A DNA stretch of 64,000 bases from Lunatimonas sp. (GTDB taxonomy: Bacteria; Bacteroidota; Bacteroidia; Cytophagales; Cyclobacteriaceae). The stretch spans positions 1 to 64,000 of the forward strand of contig NZ_JAFIEU010000040.1 in the NCBI RefSeq assembly GCF_020832325.1, given 5' to 3'. The notes below the pieces were generated by a model. That model was not told where the DNA came from. It ran no database searches and worked only from the letters and a program-made list of their open reading frames with translations. Positions 18,148 through 25,768 of the stretch are shown here, one piece after another. Position 1 is the stretch's first letter, and each line of letters opens with the position of its first letter. The position numbers and the translations under genes are program-made.

Positions 18148-18195
18148 CAACGGACGCAAAGGAAGATTGCAGAGCACAATTGATAGCGTCCGTTG
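18148..18195. repeat. Intergenic inverted repeat with nested stem
   Basis: CAACGGACGC (18148-18157) and GCGTCCGTTG (18186-18195) are perfect 10-bp inverted arms around a 28-nt interior holding a second small stem (ATTG...CAAT). It lies between the DUF6787 promoter and the aspartate kinase terminator, outside any gene. It has no T-run on either side, so it is not a typical terminator. A structured RNA, a small miniature element or a protein-binding site are open options. Confidence 0.5.
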
Positions 18196-18235
18196 CTAGA
18201 GATATTACTCGTACCTTTACAGCCCCGATGAAAAC

Positions 18236-18267
18236 AAAAAAGGGTGCAGCTACAAACCACACCCTCT
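18236..18267 (-). terminator. Terminator of the aspartate kinase gene
   Basis: The minus strand reads AGGGTG, a 13-nt loop, CACCCT, then a T-run (18241-18236). It lies about 23 nt past the stop codon. Confidence 0.65.
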
Positions 18268-18288
18268 TAAATCAACGAAATCCTACCT

Positions 18289-19611
18289 TTAGAAATCAAA
18301 CAGCCCCTGATTAAGACTTTGCAGCGCCTGATTCTTATAAGCCGCGTCTACAAGCACCGACACGTTGTGCTTGCTGCCTCCATAGGACACCATGCGAAGC
18401 GGTATCTCGGAAAGACTACCCATGATATCCTGCAAAACGCCCTGCTGCTCCATAATTAGATTACCCACAATACAGATAATCGCCATGTTGTGATCAATCT
18501 CCACTGTTCCGAATTTATCCAACTCCAACTTAATCTCCTCTAGATGAGAAATATCATCGATGGTCAGTGAAATGGCCACCTCCGAGGTGGTAATCATATC
18601 GATCGAAGTACGGTATTTTTCAAAGACATCAAACACCTTGCGCAAAAAGCCATAGGCCAACAACATCCGGCTTGATTTAATCTTGATCGCGGTGATGCCA
18701 TCCTTGGCTGCCAGGGCCTTTACCCCGCCCCGCTCCTGTACGTTGGCAGTAATCGTGGTACCAAGCGCCTCCGGCTGCATGGTGTTCAACAGCTTTACAG
18801 GAATATTGAACTGCTGCGCCGGCCAAATGGAAGCCGGATGCAGGATTTTGGCCCCAAAATAGGCTAACTCAGCGGCTTCATCAAAGGATAAATTGGCAAT
18901 GGGACGGGTCTTGTCCACGATGCGCGGATCGTTGTTATGCATGCCATCGATGTCGGTCCATATCTCCACCACAGAGGCAGAAATCGCTGCTCCGATCAGA
19001 GAAGCCGTGTAATCACTTCCCCCCCGCTTCAGGTTGTCCACCTCGTTTCGGTGATTCTTACAGATGTACCCTTGAGTCACAAAGAGTTTCTTTTGGGGAT
19101 ATTTGGCCAACAGCGCGTTTAGCTTTTCCCTGATCTTGGTAAGCTCTGGTTCGCTGTGCTCATCAATACTCATGAAATCCAGGGCAGGCAGGAACACTGC
19201 ATCGATTTGCAGCTCTTGCAGGAGGGTATAAAACAATTTGGTGGACAGGAGCTCACCCTGAGCCAGTATGTCCTTACTGATGGCATCGTTGAAGGATATT
19301 TTCAGCAGGATAGCTAAAAACTCAAAATGCTCCTGAATGATCTTTTCACCTTCTTGCCTGGACACCTCACTTCGAAACAACTCAGAACAGAACTGCTTGT
19401 AATGCGCGTTCAGCTCGTCGATCCGTTGCTTTGCGAGGATTTTATCTCCTGCCGACAAGGCATCTCCTATACCTACCAAGGCATTGGTAGTCCCTGATAG
19501 TGCGGACAAAACAACAATCGTCGGTTCGTCACCGGTGGTCACCAAGTCCTTTACTTGATACATTCTTTCGGGCTTCCCTACCGAGGTCCCGCCAAACTTC
19601 ATGATTTTCAT
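18289..19611 (-). CDS. lysC: Aspartate kinase (monofunctional)
   Basis: 440 residues. It phosphorylates aspartate at the head of Lys/Met/Thr synthesis. Seen: KFGGTSVGKPERM at 4-16, VVLSALSGTTNALV, LAQGELLSTKLF, GGSDYTASLIGAA, EIWTDIDGMHNNDPRIV, and two C-terminal ACT regions (about 305-440) that usually give feedback control by lysine or threonine. No homoserine dehydrogenase domain is fused. The ATGAAA start directly abuts a 92-bp repeat unit, so the native leader was replaced or extended. Confidence 0.92.
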   Translation of the reverse strand: MKIMKFGGTSVGKPERMYQVKDLVTTGDEPTIVVLSALSGTTNALVGIGDALSAGDKILAKQRIDELNAHYKQFCSELFRSEVSRQEGEKIIQEHFEFLAILLKISFNDAISKDILAQGELLSTKLFYTLLQELQIDAVFLPALDFMSIDEHSEPELTKIREKLNALLAKYPQKKLFVTQGYICKNHRNEVDNLKRGGSDYTASLIGAAISASVVEIWTDIDGMHNNDPRIVDKTRPIANLSFDEAAELAYFGAKILHPASIWPAQQFNIPVKLLNTMQPEALGTTITANVQERGGVKALAAKDGITAIKIKSSRMLLAYGFLRKVFDVFEKYRTSIDMITTSEVAISLTIDDISHLEEIKLELDKFGTVEIDHNMAIICIVGNLIMEQQGVLQDIMGSLSEIPLRMVSYGGSKHNVSVLVDAAYKNQALQSLNQGLFDF

Positions 19612-19703
19612 GTGTCTATAATTGATTTTTCAATGGTCACATGGAATCTCGCATGGCGGATAGTCATCCCACTGTGTGACGGCTACGTCATGCTCGATTT
19701 CAT
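19612..19703 (-). repeat. 92-bp ATGAAA repeat, unit D (upstream of aspartate kinase)
   Basis: On the minus strand the unit starts ATGAAATCGAGCATGACG and ends ATTATAGACAC, immediately followed by the ATGAAA start of the aspartate kinase gene. By eye 89 of 92 bases equal unit B 5.4 kb away. Read from its own ATG the unit is a 31-codon frame ending in a TGA that overlaps the gene's ATG, but codon 7 is TAG here, so the frame is interrupted. Confidence 0.85.
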
Positions 19704-19784
19704 CTGTTTATATTTCTTTTTCTGCGAACTTCCCGCGTTGTACTTGTTGGATCAACTTGCGTTCAAATCAGGTCGCACAACGCG
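19704..19784 (-). repeat. Hairpin element adjoining unit D
   Basis: CGCGTTGT (19734-19741) pairs with ACAACGCG (19777-19784), with a smaller palindrome GTTGGATCAAC (19746-19756) in the loop. Toward the next unit it ends ATATAAACAG, the same end as units A and C. It is probably another member of the mosaic, or a separate REP-like element joined to it. The rest of the gap to ribH (19785-19843) shows nothing recognisable. Confidence 0.5.
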
Positions 19785-19843
19785 AGATTATGAAGAATAT
19801 TTGCTAAACTCTCAACCGTTCAATTAGTTCTGGGAATCCGATC

Positions 19844-20320
19844 CTAGAAACCAAGCATCTTGATGGCCGTGATAGCGGCTTCATCTCCTTTGTTCCCATG
19901 TTTGCCTCCCGCACGGTCAAAGGCCTGTTGCTGTGTATCGGGCGTTAGTACGCCAAAAATAACCGGCTTGTTGTACTTCAATCCCACTTGGGTGATTCCG
20001 TTTGCGACCGCATCGCAGATAAAATCAAAATGTCGGGTTTCTCCTTGAATGACACAGCCTAGGCAAATTACGGCATCAATATCTTCCTGTTGAGCCAGCC
20101 ATTGCCCCCCCAAAGAAAGTTCGAAGGACCCCGGCACATTTTTCCGGATAATATGCTCCCGCTTGGCCCCATTGGCCAGGAGTGTTTCCAGTGCTCCGGA
20201 GTACAGCGACTCGGTTACTTCCTCGTTCCACTCGGAGACCACTATACCAAACCTCTTATTGCTGATATCCTTGACATTTGCGTCACTGTGTTGACTTAAA
20301 TTCTTTAGAGAAGTTGCCAT
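19844..20320 (-). CDS. ribH: 6,7-dimethyl-8-ribityllumazine synthase
   Basis: 158 residues. RibH condenses the pyrimidine intermediate with dihydroxybutanone phosphate in riboflavin synthesis and usually forms a 60-subunit shell. Seen: VVSEWNEEVTESLYSGALETL, VPGSFELSLGGQWLA, VCLGCVIQGETRHFDFICD (catalytic His) and PVIFGVLTPDTQQQAFDRAGG. Length is normal. It follows the TPR gene on the same strand, but a terminator hairpin stands between them, so expression may depend on read-through. Confidence 0.95.
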   Translation of the reverse strand: MATSLKNLSQHSDANVKDISNKRFGIVVSEWNEEVTESLYSGALETLLANGAKREHIIRKNVPGSFELSLGGQWLAQQEDIDAVICLGCVIQGETRHFDFICDAVANGITQVGLKYNKPVIFGVLTPDTQQQAFDRAGGKHGNKGDEAAITAIKMLGF

Positions 20321-20339
20321 AACATATTACATCATTGAC

Positions 20340-20372
20340 AAAAAAAAGAGTAAAACCCATGGTCTTACTCTT
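20340..20372 (-). terminator. Terminator between the TPR gene and ribH
   Basis: AAGAGTAA (20346-20353) pairs with TTACTCTT (20365-20372). On the minus strand the stem is followed by a T-run of eight (20347-20340). It lies 27 nt past the TPR stop and about 20 nt before the ribH ATG. Confidence 0.75.
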
Positions 20373-20398
20373 CTTCATGTCTTAACTGTTTATACAGG

Positions 20399-21118
20399 TT
20401 AGTTGGAAGATAGACCCTCTAATCGGGCTTTGTGTTTTCGGGCTGCGGTAAATTCGTATGAATCGAAGTACTCGCTCTCAATGCGGCCGTAGGTTTCGAT
20501 TGCCTTTTTCAAATCGCCGGATTCTTCGTAAGCAATTGCCAGCTTGTTCAAGTACTTAGGGGTAAAAAACTTGTTTGGTTTATGACCCACCGCACGGTTG
20601 TACTGCCGGATCGCTTCTTTGTAATCTCCCAATTCCATGTAGGCATCCCCTAGCAAGGAGTAGGCCTGCGCCTGTACAAAGAAATCACTGGCAGAAAACT
20701 TTTTCAAATGATCTACGGCCCTAGCGGCATCGTTTTGGGAAAGGTAAATGGATCCCGTATAAAAATGCGCCAAATTAGCTGCGTCCGTACCACCATAATT
20801 ATCAATGATCGTCAGAAACCCGACATTTACCCCATCGCCATTGAGCGCTAGGTCTACGCTGTCTTGCTCGAAGTAATAGACAGCCTGAAACATCTCAGCC
20901 TGCGCCTTTTTATTTTGGTTGGCTTTGTGAATCTGGAAAAACAGAATGCCAGCGATGACCAAGATCCCCGCACCGATAACACCCGCCACCAGCTTGGTAT
21001 TTTCCTTTAAAAAGGCTTCCCCTCTGTTTAACCTATTGGCAATCGCCTCGGGATTTTCCAACAGCTCGTTAGAGACCTCTTGGCTTTTACTTGTTCGCTT
21101 CACTTTACTTTTAGACAT
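20399..21118 (-). CDS. Membrane-anchored TPR protein (YfgM-like)
   Basis: 239 residues. A basic, charged N-terminus is followed by one membrane helix at about 46-63 (VAGVIGAGILVIAGILFFQ) and a TPR body: AHFYTGSIYLSQNDAARAVDHLKK, AYSLLGDAYMELGDYKEAIRQYNRA, LNKLAIAYEESGDLKKAIETYGRI. Topology predicts an N-in, C-out protein with TPRs in the periplasm, like YfgM, which assists secreted-protein folding with PpiD; the role here is inferred. A good promoter sits just upstream. Confidence 0.8.
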   Translation of the reverse strand: MSKSKVKRTSKSQEVSNELLENPEAIANRLNRGEAFLKENTKLVAGVIGAGILVIAGILFFQIHKANQNKKAQAEMFQAVYYFEQDSVDLALNGDGVNVGFLTIIDNYGGTDAANLAHFYTGSIYLSQNDAARAVDHLKKFSASDFFVQAQAYSLLGDAYMELGDYKEAIRQYNRAVGHKPNKFFTPKYLNKLAIAYEESGDLKKAIETYGRIESEYFDSYEFTAARKHKARLEGLSSN

Positions 21119-21137
21119 GATGGTAATTTTCAGATCG

Positions 21138-21167
21138 CAAATATATGGCTTTTCCTTGAATCACAAA
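21138..21167 (-). promoter_or_regulatory. Promoter of the TPR gene
   Basis: The minus strand reads TTTG (21167-21164), 18 nt, then TATATTTG (21145-21138). Both elements match the Bacteroidota consensus. The leader would be only about 14 nt. Confidence 0.55.
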
Positions 21168-21175
21168 TAATAAAG

Positions 21176-21212
21176 AAAAAAGCCATCCACATTTTGTAGC
21201 TGTGGATGGCTT
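21176..21212 (-). terminator. Terminator of pdhA
   Basis: AGCCATCCACA (21181-21191) pairs perfectly with TGTGGATGGCT (21201-21211), with a 9-nt loop. The minus strand continues with a T-run. It lies about 20 nt past the pdhA stop. Confidence 0.85.
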
Positions 21213-21232
21213 CACTACATCTTTGTGATCCA

Positions 21233-22255
21233 TTATTCCCGGATAAACGGGTAGTCGTCTTCTACATACACATCCTTGAATGCGTCCTCGCCATCCGGCC
21301 AAGGAGATTCTTCGGCGAATTTCACCGCATCGGCCACTTGCTTTTTCACTTTGGCATCGATCTCCTTGATTTCGTCTTCCGTGAGAATCTGATTGCTCAG
21401 GATGGTATCTTTTACTTGCTCGATTGGGTCTCGCTTCTTGTACTCTTCTACCTCCTCCTTGGTACGGTATTTTTGCGGATCCGACATGGAGTGTCCCTTG
21501 TATCGATAGGTTCTAAATTCCAACAGGGTGGGCCCTTCTCCTTTACGGGCTCTCTCAGCCGCTTCAGCTACAGCCTCGTGCACCGCCTCTACATTCATGG
21601 CATCTACAGGGAACGACGGCATATCGTAGGCTTCTCCCAAGGTATACAGCTCGTTCACATTGGAAGAACGCTGCACGGAGGTACCCATCGCATAGCCATT
21701 GTTTTCAATGACAAAAATTACTGGCACTTTATATAGCATGGCCAAGTTCAACGATTCATGAAAAGCGCCCTGCCTGACTGCCCCATCGCCCATGTAGCAT
21801 ATGGATAGGTTCTTGGTACCCTTATATTTTTCGGCAAAGCCAAGGCCTAGACCCATGGGGATCTGTGCTCCCACGATACCATGCCCCCCGGCAAAATTAC
21901 GGGTATTATCAAAAATGTGCATGGAGCCTCCCTTGCCCTTGGTAGTTCCGGTTTCCTTACCGAACAGCTCGGCCATCACTGCACCGGGATCCGTACCCAA
22001 ACCCAATGGATGGGCATGACATCGGTAAGCGGTGATCCACTTATCGTCTTTAGTCAATGCTGTAATGGCACCAGAAGCACAGGCCTCCTGACCGATATAC
22101 AGGTGACAGAATCCTCGGATCTTTTGTTGCCCGTAAAGCTGCCCCGCCTTTTCCTCAAAACGCCGCATGAGCAGCATGCTTTCGTACCAGTAGGCGTAGG
22201 TTTCTTTTGAATAGTTTACTTTTGCCTTAGTCGTACCAGAACTCTTTTTTGCCAT
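21233..22255 (-). CDS. pdhA: Pyruvate dehydrogenase E1 component, alpha subunit
   Basis: 340 residues from the ATG at 22255; the frame is open to a TTG at 22300, but a -7 box at 22288-22295 lies inside that extension. PdhA binds thiamine diphosphate with PdhB and decarboxylates pyruvate. Seen: FCHLYIGQEA, TAYRCHAHPLG, GKGGSMHIFD, the ThDP motif GDGAVRQGAFHESLNLAMLYKVPVIFVIENN, and the phosphorylation-loop region TYRYKGHSMSDP. No pdhB or E2 gene is adjacent; the gene has its own promoter and terminator. Confidence 0.95.
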   Translation of the reverse strand: MAKKSSGTTKAKVNYSKETYAYWYESMLLMRRFEEKAGQLYGQQKIRGFCHLYIGQEACASGAITALTKDDKWITAYRCHAHPLGLGTDPGAVMAELFGKETGTTKGKGGSMHIFDNTRNFAGGHGIVGAQIPMGLGLGFAEKYKGTKNLSICYMGDGAVRQGAFHESLNLAMLYKVPVIFVIENNGYAMGTSVQRSSNVNELYTLGEAYDMPSFPVDAMNVEAVHEAVAEAAERARKGEGPTLLEFRTYRYKGHSMSDPQKYRTKEEVEEYKKRDPIEQVKDTILSNQILTEDEIKEIDAKVKKQVADAVKFAEESPWPDGEDAFKDVYVEDDYPFIRE

Positions 22256-22287
22256 ATCGTTACGTATAAATATGCTAACTTTGACCC

Positions 22288-22295
22288 CAAAGATA
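22288..22295 (-). promoter_or_regulatory. -7 box of pdhA
   Basis: TATCTTTG on the minus strand matches TAnnTTTG exactly, about 33 nt before the ATG at 22255. The -33 element is not clear. Confidence 0.45.
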
Positions 22296-22357
22296 ATCAA
22301 AACCGCTAAACTTTGGGCTAGAATGCGAAAATAGTCAAAATCGCCGTTTCCTTAACC

Positions 22358-23455
22358 ATGTACCTCAAAAATATTAGACTCCACCAATTTAAGAATTACC
22401 AAGAAGCCAAACTGGAGTTTTCCCCGGACATAAACTGCGTCACGGGTTTGAACGGTGCAGGAAAGACCAACCTGTTAGACGCCATCCACTACCTATGCCT
22501 GACACGCAGTGCATTCAGCTCGGTGGACCTAAACCAAATCCTCCATGGTACGGATTTTTTCTCGATCAAAGGATCCTTTGTCACCGAAGAGCGGAAGATG
22601 GAAGTGATATGCTCCTTTGAAAGGGGTAAAAAAAAACAACTGCTAGTCGACGGGAAAGCCACCGAGAAGATGAGCGATCACATTGGCCTGATTCCCGTGG
22701 TACTTATTGCTCCCGATGACACCTCTCTGATCCGGGATGGCAGCGAAGAACGTCGGAAGTTTTTTGACAGCATGTTGTCCCAAATCGACAAGGCCTACCT
22801 TGCTGACCTGATTCGATACCAGCATTTCTTAAAACAGCGGAATGCCCTCTTGAAGTATTTTCACGAGGGTGGCCGAAAAGACCCACAGCTAATGGAACCC
22901 TATGATAGGGAAATCATCCGGCTGTCTCACGCGATCCATCAGCGACGAACCTTCTTTTTGAAGGAATACATTCCGGCGCTGCACCGGCACTACCAAGAGC
23001 TCTCCCTCAGTCAGGAAACGGTAGACATCCAATACCAAAGCGACCTGAACAACTCCGACTTTGAGGAAACGTTTAAAAAACAACTGGACAAAGACATTTT
23101 ACTCAAACGAACCCAATCGGGCATTCACAAAGATGACTTTGCCTTTGAAATCGATGGATACCCACTGAAAAAATTTGGTTCACAAGGTCAACAGAAGTCG
23201 TTCATCCTCGCACTGAAGCTCGCTCAATTTGAGGTGGTGAAACAGCATAAGAACCAAGTCCCCATCCTCCTACTAGACGATATCTTTGACAAACTCGATG
23301 ACCAACGCATCGAGCAGTTGATGCGCTTGGTGGCAAACAGAGGCTTTGGACAGCTTTTTATCACCGATGCAAGGCCTGAGCGCTCCAAGAGCATCTTTGA
23401 GTCCCTGTCCATGTCTGCCAAACTCATCGGTATCAGCCAAGGTAAACCTTTCTAA
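22358..23455 (+). CDS. recF: DNA replication and repair protein RecF
   Basis: 365 residues. RecF is an SMC-like ATPase that binds gapped DNA and helps load RecA. Seen: the N-terminal MYLKNIRLHQFKNY, Walker A GLNGAGKTNLLDAIHYLCL at about 30-48, the signature region FGSQGQQKSFILALKLAQF and Walker B PILLLDDIFDKLDDQR. All ATPase residues are present. It is divergent from pdhA. It is not next to dnaA or dnaN in this window. Confidence 0.96.
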   Translation: MYLKNIRLHQFKNYQEAKLEFSPDINCVTGLNGAGKTNLLDAIHYLCLTRSAFSSVDLNQILHGTDFFSIKGSFVTEERKMEVICSFERGKKKQLLVDGKATEKMSDHIGLIPVVLIAPDDTSLIRDGSEERRKFFDSMLSQIDKAYLADLIRYQHFLKQRNALLKYFHEGGRKDPQLMEPYDREIIRLSHAIHQRRTFFLKEYIPALHRHYQELSLSQETVDIQYQSDLNNSDFEETFKKQLDKDILLKRTQSGIHKDDFAFEIDGYPLKKFGSQGQQKSFILALKLAQFEVVKQHKNQVPILLLDDIFDKLDDQRIEQLMRLVANRGFGQLFITDARPERSKSIFESLSMSAKLIGISQGKPF

Positions 23456-23478
23456 AATGGTGAAATCGGGGATTCGGA

Positions 23479-23895
23479 CTAATACCGCCTTTTGCGAAGA
23501 ATTTGGGCATCCATGGACAATTTACCCGGTCCTGTGAGCATCAACACTACAAAGGAAACTAAAAACAACAAGGGCAACTCCTGCTTGTTGAAGGGGTCTC
23601 CAGCGTGGACGACGAACGTAATAACGGCCATGTTGATAATCAAGGGAATCAACACCACCCGGGACATGAAACCTAAGATCAACAGGATGGCACAAAAAAA
23701 CTCTGCAAATATCACCAACTGAAGGGACAGCGCCGAGCCCAGCCCAATCGGATCGGCAAAGGTGTTCAGCCTTTCGCTAAAATTGGTGATCTTTGCCCAT
23801 CCATGGGTGAGAAGCATCATAGAAGCCCCCACCCGCAAAATCAACAAGGCAATATCAGTTCCAAAAGATTTGTTGGAGAAAATCAGTTGCTTCAT
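23479..23895 (-). CDS. DoxX family membrane protein
   Basis: 138 residues from the ATG at 23895; the frame runs back to a TTG at 24006, but the extra 37 residues are not DoxX-like. Four membrane helices with the DoxX pattern ALLILRVGASMMLLTHGWAK, then GLGSALSLQLVIFAEFFCAILLILG, IPLIINMAVITFVVHAGDPF and a last helix. DoxX proteins are quinol- or redox-linked membrane proteins of uncertain role. It converges on recF with 23 nt between the stop codons. Confidence 0.85.
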   Translation of the reverse strand: MKQLIFSNKSFGTDIALLILRVGASMMLLTHGWAKITNFSERLNTFADPIGLGSALSLQLVIFAEFFCAILLILGFMSRVVLIPLIINMAVITFVVHAGDPFNKQELPLLFLVSFVVLMLTGPGKLSMDAQILRKRRY

Positions 23896-24080
23896 GTCTA
23901 ATTGGGTTTCTTGAGGTTGGATATTGTGCGCTATGTACCAAAAAACCTTTTCGCCAAACGTTATACGGTAGGCCGAATCGGTTCTAAGTGTCTTAAAATT
24001 ATTCAATTATGTTGGAAACTTGAAACAAATCGGCGGTTTATTTTTTATTGTCCGAGGATACCGTTTCACTCCTATTTAAA

Positions 24081-24980
24081 TCAGAAAAGTTTTTCTGGGT
24101 ATATTCCAGCATCGTGCAATGTTTTGAGCGCCTCGATCACGATGGGACGATCCTCCGCATAGGTTACACCAAACCAAGTTTTGCCACCCTCCAGGATTCG
24201 CACGGCAGCTTTACCCTCTTGGATCAGCGTGTTCGCAACGGTGGGTATGTAAAATTCCGATTTAAGTTCATGTCCCTGCGACTCCAAAAACGCCTCCCAA
24301 AGACGAGCGGTTTCTTCAAAGACGGATGGGTGAAATCCCCAGCAATTCATGGACACAGGGGTATCCTCTGCGATCACTATCCGTTCACCATTGGCCTCGT
24401 GAACAATGCTCCCATCCTCGCGGCGACTGATCGCGGTCCGCTCGATCATGCCTTTTAAATTGCCTTCCGATCCGTAATCACAGACACCCCTACTGACTGT
24501 CCCGTATTCCGAAAGAACATTTTTTATTGCATAGCCCACCATGCAGTGAAGATCAGGCCTCACCTCTTCACTAAGGAAAGCTCCCAAGGCCTGAAACGCC
24601 TCCCGTCCGTAAAAATCATCCGCATTGATCACCGCAAAAGGCTCCCGAATAGCGTCCTTTGCACATAGTAACGCATGGGCTGTGCCATAGGGCTTCACAC
24701 GTTGCGGGTTTCGGTGTTCGGCGGGCACCAAGCTACCAAGAGATTGCACTACAAAGTCAACATCCACTTTATCGCTAAGCTTTTCAAAAAATAGGGACTT
24801 AGCCAGTTCTAAAATCTCCTGCCGCACGATAAAGACCACCTTTCCAAAGCCGGCCTGAATCGCATCGTAAATGCTGTATTCCAGAATGGTCTCCTTATGC
24901 GGACCAAATCCGTCTACTTGCTTGTCTCCTCCATACCTGCTACCCATCCCGGCAGCCAAAATCAAAAGGGTTGGTTTCAT
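24081..24980 (-). CDS. NDP-sugar pyrophosphorylase-like nucleotidyltransferase
   Basis: 299 residues. The GT-A nucleotidyltransferase fold is marked by LILAAGMGSRYGGDKQ at 5-20, the sugar-phosphate and metal motif FAVINADDFYG at about 113-123, and MNCWGFHPS. Such enzymes make NDP-sugars from NTP and sugar-1-phosphate; this sub-type (GSRYGG with KQVDGFGP) resembles choline- or glucose-type transferases, so the substrate is open. Its ATGAAA start abuts a three-unit repeat array (24981-25289) that separates it from the likely native promoter. Confidence 0.85.
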   Translation of the reverse strand: MKPTLLILAAGMGSRYGGDKQVDGFGPHKETILEYSIYDAIQAGFGKVVFIVRQEILELAKSLFFEKLSDKVDVDFVVQSLGSLVPAEHRNPQRVKPYGTAHALLCAKDAIREPFAVINADDFYGREAFQALGAFLSEEVRPDLHCMVGYAIKNVLSEYGTVSRGVCDYGSEGNLKGMIERTAISRREDGSIVHEANGERIVIAEDTPVSMNCWGFHPSVFEETARLWEAFLESQGHELKSEFYIPTVANTLIQEGKAAVRILEGGKTWFGVTYAEDRPIVIEALKTLHDAGIYPEKLF

Positions 24981-25072
24981 CTGTTTATAATTTGTTCTTT
25001 AACGGTCAGATGGAATCTCGCACGTATTACAATCGTTCCTACGTGTGTCGCTTGCGTCGTGCTCGATTTCAT
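24981..25072 (-). repeat. 92-bp ATGAAA repeat, unit A
   Basis: On the minus strand it starts ATGAAATCGAGCACGACG and ends ATTATAAACAG, followed directly by the ATGAAA of the nucleotidyltransferase gene. Its middle differs from units B and D, but the blocks CACAC and GCGAGATTCCATCTGACC are kept. From its ATG it is open for 31 codons (frame 25072-24977, starting MKSSTTQATHVG) and stops at a TGA overlapping the gene's ATG. Whether the frame is translated is unknown. Confidence 0.85.
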
Positions 25073-25164
25073 GTGTCTATAATTGATTTTTCATTGGTCA
25101 CATGGAATCTCGCATGGCGGATAGTCATCCCAGTGTGTGACGGCTGCGTCATGCTCGATTTCAT
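25073..25164 (-). repeat. 92-bp ATGAAA repeat, unit B
   Basis: By eye it matches unit D in 89 of 92 positions. It starts ATGAAATCGAGCATGACG and ends ATTATAGACAC, followed by unit A's ATG. Codon 7 is CAG rather than TAG, so a 31-codon frame (25164-25069, starting MKSSMTQPSHTG) is open and ends in a TGA overlapping unit A's ATG. Confidence 0.88.
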
Positions 25165-25289
25165 CTGTTTATTTTTTGTTTTTCAAAGGTCAGATGGAAT
25201 CCCTGCCTACCGGCAGGCAGGTCGCATGTTTGCCCCGATAGCTATCGGGGCATCCCAGTGTGTGACGGTTACGTCATGCTCGATTTCAT
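25165..25289 (-). repeat. ATGAAA repeat, unit C, expanded by two palindromes
   Basis: 125 bp, that is 92 plus 33. The ends match the family (ATGAAATCGAGCATGACG; AAATAAACAG), but the middle is replaced by a perfect 22-bp palindrome at 25231-25252 (core CCCCGATAGCTATCGGGG) and a near-perfect 20-bp one at 25202-25221 (CCTGCCTACCGGCAGGCAGG). Codon 7 is TAA, so the short frame is closed. Both palindromes resemble intergenic palindromic repeats common in Bacteroidota. Confidence 0.85.
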
Positions 25290-25356
25290 GTGTCTACAAT
25301 TACCATTAGACCTTGACCTCACGATATGTCGTTTCCCAAGGCCGTTGCACAGGCGG

Positions 25357-25364
25357 CAAAGATA
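25357..25364 (-). promoter_or_regulatory. Candidate native promoter of the nucleotidyltransferase gene
   Basis: TATCTTTG on the minus strand matches TAnnTTTG, 68 nt upstream of unit C. The sequence just before unit C ends AATTGTAGACAC, like the end of units B and D. If used, the transcript would carry all three repeat units in its leader. Confidence 0.4.
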
Positions 25365-25679
25365 CGCTATTCTAAAACTCCCACAGCTAAAAAATGTCAA
25401 AAATCAGGATGCTGAACAGCATATACCTTTTCTTTTAATAAACGTCAATAAGAAAACCATTATCTCCATAAAAAATAACTTGGGCCATTATCTACGTATC
25501 CAAAAATACCAATATGGATTCATCTTGCAGATTTAAACCGAAAGTAGACCAAATATCAGGGAAATTAATTTATGTTCGTTTATACCCCCTAAAAACAAGC
25601 ATTTTACATCAATACGATCATATATGGTTTTCAAAAACACCTTTTTTAAACTAAACCTTATTTTTTCAAGTCTTTTTGA
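25365..25679. other. AT-rich intergenic region, nothing further recognised
   Basis: This is the spacer between the repeat array and the glnK promoter. It is AT-rich, has no convincing reading frame, tRNA or repeat, and probably carries regulatory sites for the divergent units. Confidence 0.5.
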
Positions 25680-25709
25680 TTGTTTATTAAACCTCTTTTT
25701 TTACTTTTG
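25680..25709 (+). promoter_or_regulatory. glnK-amt promoter
   Basis: TTG (25680-25682), 19 nt, then TACTTTTG (25702-25709): both boxes match the Bacteroidota consensus at ideal spacing. The predicted leader is about 54 nt before the ATG at 25769. Confidence 0.65.
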
Positions 25710-25768
25710 TCAAAAATGATCTAGGTTATACTCCGATTTATTAACGAAAACCAAATCCCGTTAGCAAA

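Noticed and set aside
21206..21736. 176-codon plus-strand frame opposite pdhA
   Set aside because: Antisense to the conserved C-terminal half of PdhA; it spans the pdhA terminator.
24981..25289. Possible CRISPR array
   Set aside because: Units are long (92-125 bp), abut each other with no spacers, and no cas genes are present.
24971..25309. 112-codon plus-strand reading frame across the repeat array
   Set aside because: It runs antisense through repeat units and both palindromes, starts inside another gene and resembles no protein; it is open only because the units share length phase.
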